DNA of 64,000 nucleotides, taken from the NCBI GenBank assembly GCA_013822345.1, contig PNKH01000019.1, forward strand, positions 16,420-80,419. The letters run 5' to 3'. The DNA is from Isosphaera sp. Lineage in GTDB: Bacteria > Planctomycetota > Planctomycetia > Gemmatales > Gemmataceae. Below, one piece after another: positions 48,628-57,530 of this stretch. Position 1 is the first letter of the stretch. The number at the start of each line of letters is the position of its first letter. Below the pieces are notes generated by a model that saw nothing but the letters and a program-made list of their open reading frames with translations, was not told the DNA's origin and did no database searches. Both the position numbers and the translations under genes were made by a program.

Positions 48628-48650
48628 GCAGCCGGGACGGCTGCGCTCCG
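48628..48650. repeat. Solitary half-arm of family D
   Basis: GCAGCCGGGACGGCTGCGCT resembles the right arm of family D (GCGGCCGGGACGGCCGCGCT). It lies between the convergent HEPN-like and S41 protease genes. No left arm is visible, so it may be a deletion relic. Confidence 0.5.
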
Positions 48651-48652
48651 GG

Positions 48653-51600
48653 TCAGTCCGCCAGCGGGATGCGGTTCGCCGGCGGCTCGGACGGGGTCGG
48701 GGCGGCCGGCGCCTTCGGCATCGGGGCCACCGGCACCCCGCCGCCGTGTCCCGCCGGCGGGACCGCCTGCGTCGACGTCCCGCCGGCCGGCCCGCCGGCC
48801 TTCCGCGCCCTCCAGTCCTTCACGTCCGCCGACACCACGTCCACCGCCTTCAACAGCTGCGTGTCCAGCCCCTTCGCCCAGTCCGCCGGCGACACCTCGA
48901 CCGCCACGTCCGGCACCACCCCCTGCTTCTCCATGTTCACCCCGGCGGCGGTGAACACCCCGGTCCGCGGCAGCCGGAACGTGCTCCCGTCGATCAGCCG
49001 GGTCGAGTACGTCCCGATCACCATCCCGCCGGTCGCCTGCCCGACCACCTTCCCCAGCCCGAGCGCCCGGAACGCGTGCGGGAAGATCTCCGCGTCCGAG
49101 TACGACCGGTTGTTGCACACCACCGCCAGCGGCTTCGTCCACTTCCGGTCGTGGTTCCGCAGCACCAGCCCCTCGCCCCCGTCCCGCTGGCGGAAGACCG
49201 TGTGCTCCTTCCCGGCCAGGTAGTTCAGCACCTGGTCGTGGGTGAACCCGCCGCCGTTGTACCGCACGTCGATCACCAGCCCGTCCTTGTCGAAGTGGTC
49301 CGAGTACAGGGCCCGGACGAACACCTCCAGCCCGGCGTCGTCCATCGCCGGGATGTGGATGTACCCGACCCGCCCGCCGCCCGCCCGGCCCACCGCGTCC
49401 GCGTTCGCCCGCACCCACCGCTCGTACATCAGCTGGCTCACCCGGTCCCGGGTCGCCGCGATCACCTCCACCCGCCGCCGGCCCGGCGCCTTCGGGTCGA
49501 CCGTCACGTCCAGCCGCACCCCCTCCCCGGCCTTGTTGTTCAGCAGCTGCGACACGTTCACCTTCTCCGTCAGCTCGACCCGGTCGATCGCCAGGATCAC
49601 GTCGCCCGGCTTCAGGTCCGTCCCGCGGCGGTCGGCCGGGCCGCGCTTCAGCACCTCCGCGATCTTCAGCCCCGGGCCGGGGTAGGCGTCGTCGAACAGC
49701 AGCCCGAGGTCGGCGGTCCACTCGTCCGGGGTCGGGAGCCGGCCGCTGATCCCGAGGTGCGACGCGTTCAGCTCCCCGAGCATCATGCTGACCAGGGCGT
49801 ACAGATCCTCCCGCTGGGCGACGTGCCCGACCAGCGGGTGGAACCGGGCCCGCACCGCCGGCCAGTCGGCGTCGTGGTGCTTCGCGTCGTAGAACGAGTC
49901 GGACAGCGCCCGCCAGCACTGGGCGAACATCTCGGCGAACTCCTCGTCCCGCCGCACCGTCATCTTCGCCTGGAAGTTGATCCGGCTCGGCTCCGCCGTC
50001 GTCCCGCCGAGCAACGCCCCGAGCGGCCCGCCCGCCCGCACCGACCGGAACTCCCCGGCCCCGTTCAGGAAGTAGATCAGCCCGGGGCTCTTCTTCGCCC
50101 ACCGGATGTTCCGCGGGGCCTGGCCGCTGGTCGTCACCCGGGTCACGCTGCTCCCGTTGGCGCTCGCCACCCACAGGTCGTCGCCGGTGCCGGAGTGGCG
50201 GAACGCGACCTGGGCGCCGTTCGGCGAGATCGCCGCCGTGTCCGCCGACATGGCGCTCGCCCGGTCGGCCCGCAGGTGGAGGTCGTCCCAGTCGATGTCC
50301 CCGGCCCCGCCGGGGGTGCCGGGCTTCTGCAGGTTCAGCACGAACGGGGCGTACACCCCGCGGCGGTGGCTGATGAACCCGATCTTGTTCCCGGTCCGGC
50401 TCCACGTCACCTCCCCGTTCCAGGTCGCGTACCGGGTGACGTTCCGCGGGTCGGACGAGCCGTCGGACGGGACGACGAACAGCTCGCTGGCGAACGACCC
50501 GTCGGTCCGGGCGTACGCGACCCACTTCCCGTCCGGGGACCAGTCGTAGTCGGACACCTGGGCGTCGCCGACCAGCACCCGCTGGCCGGTCCCGTCCGGG
50601 GCCATCGTCCACAGCTTCCCGCCGCGGAGGAAGGCGATGCGGTCGCCCTTCGGGCTGAACGTCGGGGCCGACTCGCCGGCCGGGGTGTCGGTCAGCCGCC
50701 GCACCTTGAACTTGTGGGCCCGGGTGAACTCCGGGTGCTCCGGGTCGTCGGCCTCCAGCAGGTAGACGTCCTCGTGGCCGGACCGGTCGGACAGGAACAC
50801 GACGCTCTTCCCGTCCGGGCTGAAGCCCGGGGAGTGGTCGAACGCCGGGGAGTCGGTCAGCCGGGACGCCTTCCCGCCGTCCGGGAGGCGGACCAGGAAC
50901 AGCTCGCCCTGCACCACGAGGACCGCCGCGTCCTCGTCCGGGTTGAGGGCGAACGCGGTCGCGTTCTGGGTGAAGGTGGTGGTCCGCTCGGTGTTCGACT
51001 TGTCGTCCGCGTTCACCTCGATCGCCAGCTTCCGCGGCGACCCGGACCGGGTGTTGATGACCCACAGGTCGGCCCCGCACTCGTACACCACCCACTCGCC
51101 GTTGCCGCTCAGCCGCGCCCGCCGGACGGTGTCCTCGTCGTGGGTGGTGAGCCGGCGCGGGGCGCCGGTCGGGGCGTGCCCGGACCCGAGGTCCTGCACC
51201 ACCACGTTCGCGCACCCCGGCTTGCTCCCGACCTCCGACACGTAGAGCAGCCGCCGCCCGTCCGGCGCCCACATCGGCGACGAGTCCTGGCCGTCGAAGG
51301 TGGTCAGCTGCTTCGGGGCGGTGCCGTCCGGGCGGCCGACCCAGATGTCGTCGTTGCTCGACCCGCGGTACCCGCGGCGGTACCAGGTGCCCGGCCCGCG
51401 GACGAACGCCACCGCCCCGCCCCCGGGCGAGAAGTGGGCCTCCTTCGCCTCGAACAGCGGGAGCCGCCGCTCCGGCCCGCCGGCCGCCGGCACGGTGTAG
51501 CACTCCAGGTTCTGCGGGAACGCGGTCGACCGGGACGAGGCGAACACCACGGACTTCCCGTCCGGCGTCCAGCCGGACACCATGTCGTGCCCGCTGTCGA

Positions 51601-51934
51601 AGGTGAGGCGGCGCGGCTTCCCGCCGACCGCCGGGGCGACGAACACGTCGTACTGGCCGTGCCGGTTGGAACTGAACGCCAGCCATTTCCCGTCGGGGCT
51701 GAACACCGGGTTGATGTCGTGGGCCTCGTGCATGGTGACCGGCCGGGCCACCCCGCCGACCGACTCGACCGTCCAGATGTCGCCGAGGTAGCTGAACGCG
51801 ACGAGCTTGCCGTCCGGGGAGATGTCCGGGGTGCGGGCGAACCGGATCGGCTCCTGGCCCGCGGCGCGGGACGGGGCCAGGTGGCAGGAAACGGGCAACA
51901 TGAAGGCGAGGCAGAAGCGGAGGTGGCGGGGCAT
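48653..51934 (-). CDS. Tricorn-type S41 family peptidase
   Basis: This 1093-residue exported protease has a signal peptide (MPRHLRFCLAFMLPVSCHLA). About residues 30-640 form WD40/PD40-like propeller blades recognised by recurring ISPDGKLVAF, FSPDGKWLAF, WTPDGKSVVF and similar. A PDZ domain (LKPGDVILAIDRVELTEKVN) lies near 760-810, and the C-terminal S41 core has the nucleophile Ser in NRSYSDAEIFPHAF (about residue 946) and VGQATGGMVIGTYS. This order is that of Tricorn core proteases that degrade peptides from upstream proteases. The C-terminus is a Pro/Ala tail. Confidence 0.95.
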   Translation of the reverse strand: MPRHLRFCLAFMLPVSCHLAPSRAAGQEPIRFARTPDISPDGKLVAFSYLGDIWTVESVGGVARPVTMHEAHDINPVFSPDGKWLAFSSNRHGQYDVFVAPAVGGKPRRLTFDSGHDMVSGWTPDGKSVVFASSRSTAFPQNLECYTVPAAGGPERRLPLFEAKEAHFSPGGGAVAFVRGPGTWYRRGYRGSSNDDIWVGRPDGTAPKQLTTFDGQDSSPMWAPDGRRLLYVSEVGSKPGCANVVVQDLGSGHAPTGAPRRLTTHDEDTVRRARLSGNGEWVVYECGADLWVINTRSGSPRKLAIEVNADDKSNTERTTTFTQNATAFALNPDEDAAVLVVQGELFLVRLPDGGKASRLTDSPAFDHSPGFSPDGKSVVFLSDRSGHEDVYLLEADDPEHPEFTRAHKFKVRRLTDTPAGESAPTFSPKGDRIAFLRGGKLWTMAPDGTGQRVLVGDAQVSDYDWSPDGKWVAYARTDGSFASELFVVPSDGSSDPRNVTRYATWNGEVTWSRTGNKIGFISHRRGVYAPFVLNLQKPGTPGGAGDIDWDDLHLRADRASAMSADTAAISPNGAQVAFRHSGTGDDLWVASANGSSVTRVTTSGQAPRNIRWAKKSPGLIYFLNGAGEFRSVRAGGPLGALLGGTTAEPSRINFQAKMTVRRDEEFAEMFAQCWRALSDSFYDAKHHDADWPAVRARFHPLVGHVAQREDLYALVSMMLGELNASHLGISGRLPTPDEWTADLGLLFDDAYPGPGLKIAEVLKRGPADRRGTDLKPGDVILAIDRVELTEKVNVSQLLNNKAGEGVRLDVTVDPKAPGRRRVEVIAATRDRVSQLMYERWVRANADAVGRAGGGRVGYIHIPAMDDAGLEVFVRALYSDHFDKDGLVIDVRYNGGGFTHDQVLNYLAGKEHTVFRQRDGGEGLVLRNHDRKWTKPLAVVCNNRSYSDAEIFPHAFRALGLGKVVGQATGGMVIGTYSTRLIDGSTFRLPRTGVFTAAGVNMEKQGVVPDVAVEVSPADWAKGLDTQLLKAVDVVSADVKDWRARKAGGPAGGTSTQAVPPAGHGGGVPVAPMPKAPAAPTPSEPPANRIPLAD

Positions 51935-52182
51935 GGTCGGGCCTCGGCCGGAGGGGCGGGTGGCGGCGGACTTCACGAGAGGTTCACATTCAGCTTAACC
52001 TACCGCGGGGCCGTGTTCAAAAAGGAATGACGGGCGGGCCGCCGCAGGTTGACAGGGGAACCGGCGAAACCCGCCCGCGGACCCCTGAGAACGGCATGAG
52101 ACTTGTGCCGGGTGGGGTGACGTGGGGGGCGGGGCCGGGTTACTATTGTGCTGGGCCAGCCCACCCGTGCCGGGGTGTCGTC

Positions 52183-53544
52183 ATGCGTCTCGCCAAGCTC
52201 GCCGCCTTCTGCGTCGGCATCGGCCTCGTCCTCGTGTACGACCCGGACCACACCCCGGGCCAGTTCCCCAGCCGGGGCGGGCCGCCGTCGGGCGGTGGCG
52301 GGCCGTCGCCGGGCGGCGGGTTCCCCGGGGGCGGCGGGGGTGGGTTCCCGAGCCGGGGTGGCGGGCCGGGTGGGCCGGGCGGCGGCCCGCGGATGGACCC
52401 GGAGATGGTCTGGAACATGCTCAAGACCCAGACCGGCAGCACCGGCGACGCCATCGACCTCGGGAAGATCCCGCCGCAGATGCGCGAGTTCGGCCGCCGG
52501 TCGGCCGAGAAGTACGGGACCGAGCCGCTCCCCGAGGCCGGGATCATGACGAAGGCCGACTTCCTGGCCCTGTCGGCCCGGAACGAGGCCACGAAGGCCG
52601 CCCGGATGGCCGCCGGCGGTCCCCCGCCGGGTCCCGGCGGGCCTCCGGGCGGGCCGGTCACGTTCTCGGTCGTCGCCCCGGGCGGCGGGCCGACCCCGGG
52701 CGGGCCGGTCATGATCCAGGGTATTCCGGGCGGGCCTCCCGGCCCCGGCGGGCCCCCGGGCGGCGGGGAGGATCGCGGGCTCCAGCGGATCAAGGAGCAG
52801 GACAAGGACGGCGACGGCCGGGTGTCGTTCGCCGAGGCCGACAGCCGGTTGCGGGAGAACTTCCAGCGGATCGACGCGAACGGGGACGGGTACGTCGACC
52901 TGGATGAGTACCGCGGGTACTACTCGAGCCGGGACCGGGGCGGCCCGGGCCGCGGCCCCGGGGGTGACCCGAACGGCGGCGGGTACGGCGGGTATGGTGG
53001 GTACGGCGGCGACCGGCAGCCGGACCAGAAGAAGGACACCGAGGAGCCGAAGCCGGTCGCCATGCGGTACGGGCACCTGCCGAAGGACCTGCCGGAGTGG
53101 TTCGACAAGCACGACGGGGACAAGGACGGGCAGGTCGCCCTGTTCGAGTGGCGGAAGGCCGGGGAGGACCTGGCCAAGTTCCAGGAGATGGACCTGAACG
53201 CCGACGGGCTGGTGACCGCCGACGAGTTCCTGCGGTTCGGCCGGCTGAAGGCCGAGAACGAGAAGATCGCCGCCCTGAACGACCCGGACGCGGCCCGCCC
53301 GTCGTTCGCGTCCGCCCGCGGGTCCGGCGGGATCTCGCTCCCCGGTTCGACCTCCGCCCCGACCCGGCCGGCGGCCACCGACACCAAGGGCAGGCCGGAC
53401 AAGGGGTCGTCCGACAAGGGGTCGACCGACAAGGGGTCGACGGACAAGGGGTCGACCGACAAGGGGTCGACGGAGAAGGAGTCGTCCGAGAAGGGCAAGG
53501 GCGGCCCCGGCTCCCGCGGCGACTTCTTCAAGAAGAAGAACTGA
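52183..53544 (+). CDS. Exported EF-hand protein with Gly/Pro-rich linkers and DKGS repeats
   Basis: This 453-residue protein has a signal-like N-terminus (MRLAKLAAFCVGIGLVLVYD) and long Gly/Pro stretches. Four EF-hand loops are visible: DKDGDGRVSFAE, DANGDGYVDLDE, DGDKDGQVALFE and DLNADGLVTADE; these have the Asp/Asn and Glu positions to bind calcium. The C-terminal region carries tandem DKGS(S/T) units encoded by a 15-base repeat between about 53396 and 53480, then a Lys-rich end (FFKKKN). EF-hand exported proteins are common in planctomycetes. The function is unknown, perhaps calcium-dependent envelope adhesion. Confidence 0.87.
   Translation: MRLAKLAAFCVGIGLVLVYDPDHTPGQFPSRGGPPSGGGGPSPGGGFPGGGGGGFPSRGGGPGGPGGGPRMDPEMVWNMLKTQTGSTGDAIDLGKIPPQMREFGRRSAEKYGTEPLPEAGIMTKADFLALSARNEATKAARMAAGGPPPGPGGPPGGPVTFSVVAPGGGPTPGGPVMIQGIPGGPPGPGGPPGGGEDRGLQRIKEQDKDGDGRVSFAEADSRLRENFQRIDANGDGYVDLDEYRGYYSSRDRGGPGRGPGGDPNGGGYGGYGGYGGDRQPDQKKDTEEPKPVAMRYGHLPKDLPEWFDKHDGDKDGQVALFEWRKAGEDLAKFQEMDLNADGLVTADEFLRFGRLKAENEKIAALNDPDAARPSFASARGSGGISLPGSTSAPTRPAATDTKGRPDKGSSDKGSTDKGSTDKGSTDKGSTEKESSEKGKGGPGSRGDFFKKKN
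53396..53480 (+). repeat. 15-base tandem repeat encoding DKGS units
   Basis: Five to six copies of GACAAGGGGTCGACC with small variation (CCGACAAG, CGGACAAG, CGGAGAAG) lie within the EF-hand gene. Copy number is likely to vary by slippage. The unit codes for Asp-Lys-Gly-Ser-Thr. Confidence 0.9.
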
Positions 53545-53646
53545 CCGGGCCGCTGCCCCGGTCCCGCACCCCGCCCGCCGACCTCTCCCCGGCGGGCGGG
53601 GTCGTTTCGTGGGGTCGAGCCGCCCGCGCCGCCGCAAGCGATGCCG

Positions 53647-54954
53647 CTACGCGCCGGTCACCGCCGCCCGCAGCTCGCCGGCCAGGAACACGCTCCCCGT
53701 CACGCACACCAGGTCGTCCCGACCGGCCGCGGCCCGGGCGGCGGCCCACGCCTCCCGGCCGGTGGGGTGCGCCGTGGACGCCGTCCCCGGCGCCACCTCC
53801 GCCAGCACCGCGGCGAGCCTCTCCGGCGGGACGCTCCGCGGGTTGTTCCCGTACCGGGTCAGGTGGAGGTGGTCGAAGTACCCGGCCAGGACCCGCAGCA
53901 TCTCCGGGTACGGCTTGTCCGCCGACACCGCGAACACCACCGCCTTCCGACCCGACACCGGGACCGCCTCGCGGAGCGTCGCGACCAGGGCCTCGACGCT
54001 CGGGACGTTGTGGGCGGTGTCGAGGACGACGGCCGGGTCCCGCGAGACGAGTTCGACCCGGGCCGGCCAGCGGACCTCGGCCAGCCCGCGGCGGACCGCG
54101 GCGTCCGGAACCGGCATCCCGGACTCCCGCAGTCGCTCGACGGCCGCCACCGCGAGCGCCGCGTTCGCCGCCTGGTGTGCGCCGAGGAGGCCGACCGCGA
54201 GCCCGTGGTACTCGCGCGACGGCGTCGCCACGGTCGCGAACCGCCCGTCGAAGTCCCACCCGAAGTCTTCCTGAGCCTCCCACAGCGGGGCGCCCGCCTC
54301 GGCGGCGACCCGCCGCACCACGTCGCGCGGGCCGGGCTGCGTCACCCCGCTGACCACCGGCACCCGCCGCTTGACGATCCCCGCCTTCTGGTACGCGATT
54401 TCCTCCAACGTGTTCCCGAGTTGGGCGGTGTGGTCGAGGCCGACGTTCGTGACCACCGACACCAGCGGGGTGCAGACGTTGGTGCTGTCGAACCGCCCGC
54501 CGAGGCCGACCTCGACCACCGCCAGGTCGCACCGCCGGTACCAGAAGTGGAGGAACCCCAGGGCGGTGCCGATCTCGAAGAACGACACCCCCGGCCCGCC
54601 GCCGGCCTCCAGCCGCCGCACCGCCGGGGCGAGTTCCGCGATCCGGGCGGCCAGCTCGGCCCGCGAGATGTTGACCCCGTCGACCTGGACGCGCTCCTCG
54701 ACGTGCTCCAGGTGCGGGGAGGTGAACAGCCCGACGCGGTACCCGGCGGCCCGGAGCACCGCCGCGAGCATGGCGCAGGTCGAGCCTTTGCCCTTGGTGC
54801 CGGTGACGTGGACGAGGCGGACGCGGTCGTGCGGGTCGCCGGCGAGGCGGAGGAGGGCCCGCATCCGCTCCAGCTTCAGGTCGCCCGGCCCGGCCGCCCG
54901 CACCTCGTAGTTGATGCGGCCGTACCAGAAGGCCAGGGCCTCGGCGTAGGTCAT
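53647..54954 (-). CDS. folC: Bifunctional folylpolyglutamate synthase/dihydrofolate synthase
   Basis: This 435-residue Mur-ligase-fold enzyme adds glutamate to dihydropteroate and extends folate polyglutamate. Motifs: VTGTKGKGSTCAMLAAVLRA (ATP loop), FTSPHLEHVEERVQVDG, VSFFEIGTALGFLHFWYRRC, GGRFDSTNV, NVGLDHTAQLGNTLEEIAYQKAGI (carbamylated Lys region) and VLDTAHNVPSVEALVATL. Length is normal. The start ATG (MTYAEALAFWYGRINYE) is at the usual family N-terminus. It is downstream of the ATPase operon on the same strand with a palindrome (55001-55079) in the 132-base gap. Confidence 0.95.
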   Translation of the reverse strand: MTYAEALAFWYGRINYEVRAAGPGDLKLERMRALLRLAGDPHDRVRLVHVTGTKGKGSTCAMLAAVLRAAGYRVGLFTSPHLEHVEERVQVDGVNISRAELAARIAELAPAVRRLEAGGGPGVSFFEIGTALGFLHFWYRRCDLAVVEVGLGGRFDSTNVCTPLVSVVTNVGLDHTAQLGNTLEEIAYQKAGIVKRRVPVVSGVTQPGPRDVVRRVAAEAGAPLWEAQEDFGWDFDGRFATVATPSREYHGLAVGLLGAHQAANAALAVAAVERLRESGMPVPDAAVRRGLAEVRWPARVELVSRDPAVVLDTAHNVPSVEALVATLREAVPVSGRKAVVFAVSADKPYPEMLRVLAGYFDHLHLTRYGNNPRSVPPERLAAVLAEVAPGTASTAHPTGREAWAAARAAAGRDDLVCVTGSVFLAGELRAAVTGA

Positions 54955-55000
54955 GGGGTCAGGGTAAACCGCCGCGCCGGGAACGGGAAGGTCGCGGGTT

Positions 55001-55079
55001 TGAGCCTCGAAGGGGCGGTCCGGCCCGGCGCCCGGGGTTGGCACCCCGGGCTATTCCCTCGCCGCCCCTTCGGGGCTGA
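55001..55079. repeat. Two-level palindromic element, family M
   Basis: Outer arms TGAGCCTCGAAGGGGCGG (55001-55018) and CCGCCCCTTCGGGGCTGA (55062-55079) pair with two mismatches, with an inner hairpin CCCGGGGTTG-GCACCCCGGG (55031-55050). It lies 8 bases 3' of the ATPase gene stop. It has no T-run. Confidence 0.88.
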
Positions 55080-55086
55080 GGAGAGG

Positions 55087-57411
55087 TCACCCCTGGACCG
55101 GCATGCACACCTGCTCCAGCAGCCGCTCGCACCGCTCCTGGATCACGTCCGCCAGGTTCGGCAGCGGGGCGCCCTCCGGCAGCGACTCCCGCACCGCCGC
55201 CAGCCACCGGGCGAAGCTGTACAGCTGCGCGAACCCGTCCAGCGACACCGGCTCCAGCCGGACGTTCTTCCCCCGCCGCTCCGCGTCCTGCCACAGCGTC
55301 TTGCTCTTCCCGGTCACCGCCAGGTCGTCCTCCGGCCGCATCAGGATGAGCAGGTCGGCGACCGCCGGCTGGGCGTCGGTCACCCCGAGCTTCACCTCCA
55401 GGTCCTTCGGCTTGCCGGCCCCGCGGGCCAGGAACAGCCCGACCCCGACCTTCCACGGTTGGCCGTCCTTGCACGCCCAGTGGGCGATCGTCACCGCCCC
55501 GTACGCCGGGTGGTCGCCGAAGCTGAACTCCCCGACGACGTGCTGCAGCCGCCACGGCCCGACCTTCACCCCGTGCTCGTGGCACGCCGTCAGGAACGCC
55601 CCGAGCCCGGCCTGCAGCTCCCGCGTCGCCCCGGTCAGCGCCCCCTCCGGCTCGAGCTGCCGGCGGGCCGCCCGCTGCTCCTGGTCCCACAGCTCGACCA
55701 GCCCGGCGTGCGACAGCCCGGCCGGCCGGGCCGCCGGCTCCGGGGCCGGGAGCGGCTCCGGCGAGCGGGGGGCGTCAGCCCCCTGATCCGCTCCGGACAT
55801 CAGGGGACTGACGCCCCCCGCTCGCCCGGTCTCGTCGTCGGCCGGGCCGAACTCGGCGGACGGGGCGTCCGGCGGCAGCTCGACCACGTCGACCGCCTTG
55901 AACGTGACCGCCGGGGCGGCCTCCGGCTCGTCGTGCCCGAGCAGTGCGGCGACCCGGCTGGCGGCGTCCGTCGGCGGCACCTCGGGCGGGGCGTCGGGGA
56001 TGACGTCCGCGCTGATCCGCGGGGCCGCCGGGGCGTCGTCGTCCGGGCCGTAGACCAGGTGGTCGAACAGGTGGCGGCACTGCTGGAGCATGTCCCGCAG
56101 GGTCGGCTCGGTCCGGGCGATCCGCCCGACCTGCTCGTCGGAGAACGGGTACACCTCGGGGAGCGGCACCCCGCCGGTCGGCACCTCGTCCAGGCACGGC
56201 CGCAGGCGGGCCTCGACGACGCGGCGGAACAGGTCGGCCGGCGGGGCCTCCAGGCGGATCGCCTTGACGGTGCCGTGCCGGGGGACGTGGACCGGGTTGT
56301 TCAGCCGGTCCTGGATGTACCCGTCGAGACTCGGGACGAACCGGTTCCATAGCCCGCGCTCGGCGAACACCAGGAAGCACAGCCCGTCGACCTGGTGCAT
56401 CGCCTGGACGATCCCGGCGAAGAACGCCTCGGCCGTCTTGTGGGCGTCGTCGCTGCGGCGGGCCAGGAGCAGGTCTTCCAACTGGTCGAAGGCGACGACG
56501 ACCGGAGTCTTGAGCGACCGGAACACGTCGGTCAGCACCTTGAACAGGGCGAGCACCAGGTCCTGGCGGGTCGGGCGGACGTGGAACTCGAGTTCCGCGA
56601 ACCCGTAGGTGAGGAACCCGGCGAGGTCGGCCTCGTCGCCGAGCAGGGCGGCCCGGGCGAACCCCTGGAGGACGTGCCGCCGCATCAGCCCGGCGGTGTT
56701 GTGCGCCTCCGTCTTGCGGCTGTGGGCGGCGACGAGGTCGAACGCCTTCTGCGGCGTCAGCCCCGCCTCCGCCAGCGCCTGCCCGAGCGGGGCGAGGGTG
56801 CGGGCGAAGGTCGCGGCCCCGGCCAGGTTCTCGGCCAGCCAGTCGGCCCGCTCGCCGGCCTGCTGGGTGCCGAGGCCGAGCCGCCGCGCCCACCGGCCGA
56901 GCCCCGGCGGCGGGAACAGTTCGACCTTCTCGGCCGGCGACAGCTCCCGCAGCGCCGCCGCCAGCCCGCGGCGGACGAGCTGGTCGCCCACATATTCGAG
57001 CGGCCGGACGCCCTTCTGCTTCCCGCCGCCGAGGAGGGTGTCGATGATCTGGAACAGGAGGTACTCGAGGAAGTCGCTGTCCTTCTGGTACACCCCGGGG
57101 GTGACGAGGAGCTGCCACGGCCCGCCGCCGCCGTGCTTGATCGAGTGGAGCAGGTGGGTCTTGCCGGCCCCCTTGTTCCCGAGGACCGGGACCACCTCGG
57201 AGTGGGCGAGCGGGTCGTACCGGTACAGGTCGATGACGGCGTGGAGCAGGTCGCGCTCGGCGGCGAACAGCTCCGGGACGTGGTACCGGGCGCACACCTC
57301 GTCGTCCGGGTTGCGGGCGAAGTAGTTGCGGAACGGGTTCCCGGCCCGCTTCAGCCGGTCCCGGGTCGGGGGGGCGATGGCGGTGTCGTCGGCGGTCGCG
57401 GTCGGGGTCAT
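55087..57411 (-). CDS. Uncharacterised P-loop ATPase with C-terminal conserved domain and an in-frame palindromic insert
   Basis: This 774-residue protein has Walker A GNKGAGKTHLLHS near residue 80 and Walker B TPVVVAFDQLEDLLLA near 310. KSDFLEY-type segment YQKDSDFLEYLLFQIIDTLL follows Walker A. The N-terminus (AGNPFRNYFARNPDDEVCAR) and LFRRVVEARLRPCLDEV are typical of large AAA/STAND-like ATPases in mobile or defence units. After a variable linker (AGGVSPLMSGADQGADAPRS, encoded by a palindrome at 55758-55829), a separate C-terminal domain (VGPWRLQHVVGEFSFGDHPA, VADLLILMRPEDDLAVTGKS, FAQLYSFARWLAAV) follows. I cannot name the family. The upstream gene 57521-58330 is the likely partner. Confidence 0.8.
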   Translation of the reverse strand: MTPTATADDTAIAPPTRDRLKRAGNPFRNYFARNPDDEVCARYHVPELFAAERDLLHAVIDLYRYDPLAHSEVVPVLGNKGAGKTHLLHSIKHGGGGPWQLLVTPGVYQKDSDFLEYLLFQIIDTLLGGGKQKGVRPLEYVGDQLVRRGLAAALRELSPAEKVELFPPPGLGRWARRLGLGTQQAGERADWLAENLAGAATFARTLAPLGQALAEAGLTPQKAFDLVAAHSRKTEAHNTAGLMRRHVLQGFARAALLGDEADLAGFLTYGFAELEFHVRPTRQDLVLALFKVLTDVFRSLKTPVVVAFDQLEDLLLARRSDDAHKTAEAFFAGIVQAMHQVDGLCFLVFAERGLWNRFVPSLDGYIQDRLNNPVHVPRHGTVKAIRLEAPPADLFRRVVEARLRPCLDEVPTGGVPLPEVYPFSDEQVGRIARTEPTLRDMLQQCRHLFDHLVYGPDDDAPAAPRISADVIPDAPPEVPPTDAASRVAALLGHDEPEAAPAVTFKAVDVVELPPDAPSAEFGPADDETGRAGGVSPLMSGADQGADAPRSPEPLPAPEPAARPAGLSHAGLVELWDQEQRAARRQLEPEGALTGATRELQAGLGAFLTACHEHGVKVGPWRLQHVVGEFSFGDHPAYGAVTIAHWACKDGQPWKVGVGLFLARGAGKPKDLEVKLGVTDAQPAVADLLILMRPEDDLAVTGKSKTLWQDAERRGKNVRLEPVSLDGFAQLYSFARWLAAVRESLPEGAPLPNLADVIQERCERLLEQVCMPVQG
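55758..55829. repeat. Palindromic element, family H, in frame in ATPase gene
   Basis: 30/31-base arms (core GCGAGCGGGGGGCGTCAGCC) with one substitution and one indel flank an 11-base loop. The element is 72 bases (24 codons), open in the coding frame. It lies in the linker between the ATPase and the C-terminal domain. Confidence 0.93.
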
Positions 57412-57434
57412 CCTTGGCCCTCCGGGGTGGGGAC

Positions 57435-57530
57435 GAAGGGGTGAAGGGGTGAAGGGGTGAAGGGGTGACAAAGACGAAGACGACTCCCGGTCTTTGTCAC
57501 CCCTTCACCCCTTCACCCCTTCACCCCTTC
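57435..57530. repeat. Palindromic element, family I, made of GTGAAGGG units
   Basis: Perfect 41-bp arms built from tandem GGGGTGAA units followed by CAAAGAC, with a 14-base spacer. The element lies between the partner gene and the ATPase gene. Its right arm includes the TGA stop codon (57521-57523) of the partner gene. The arm begins 24 bases upstream of the ATPase ATG. Confidence 0.96.

Noticed and set aside
51935..52182. The 248-base gap between the S41 protease and the EF-hand gene as a site for an RNA gene
   Set aside because: No tRNA-like fold, palindrome or ORF is visible. It probably holds two divergent promoters that I cannot define.
57435..57530. Tandem GGGGTGAA units as a CRISPR array
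   Set aside because: The units are contiguous with no unique spacers and form two inverted arms.
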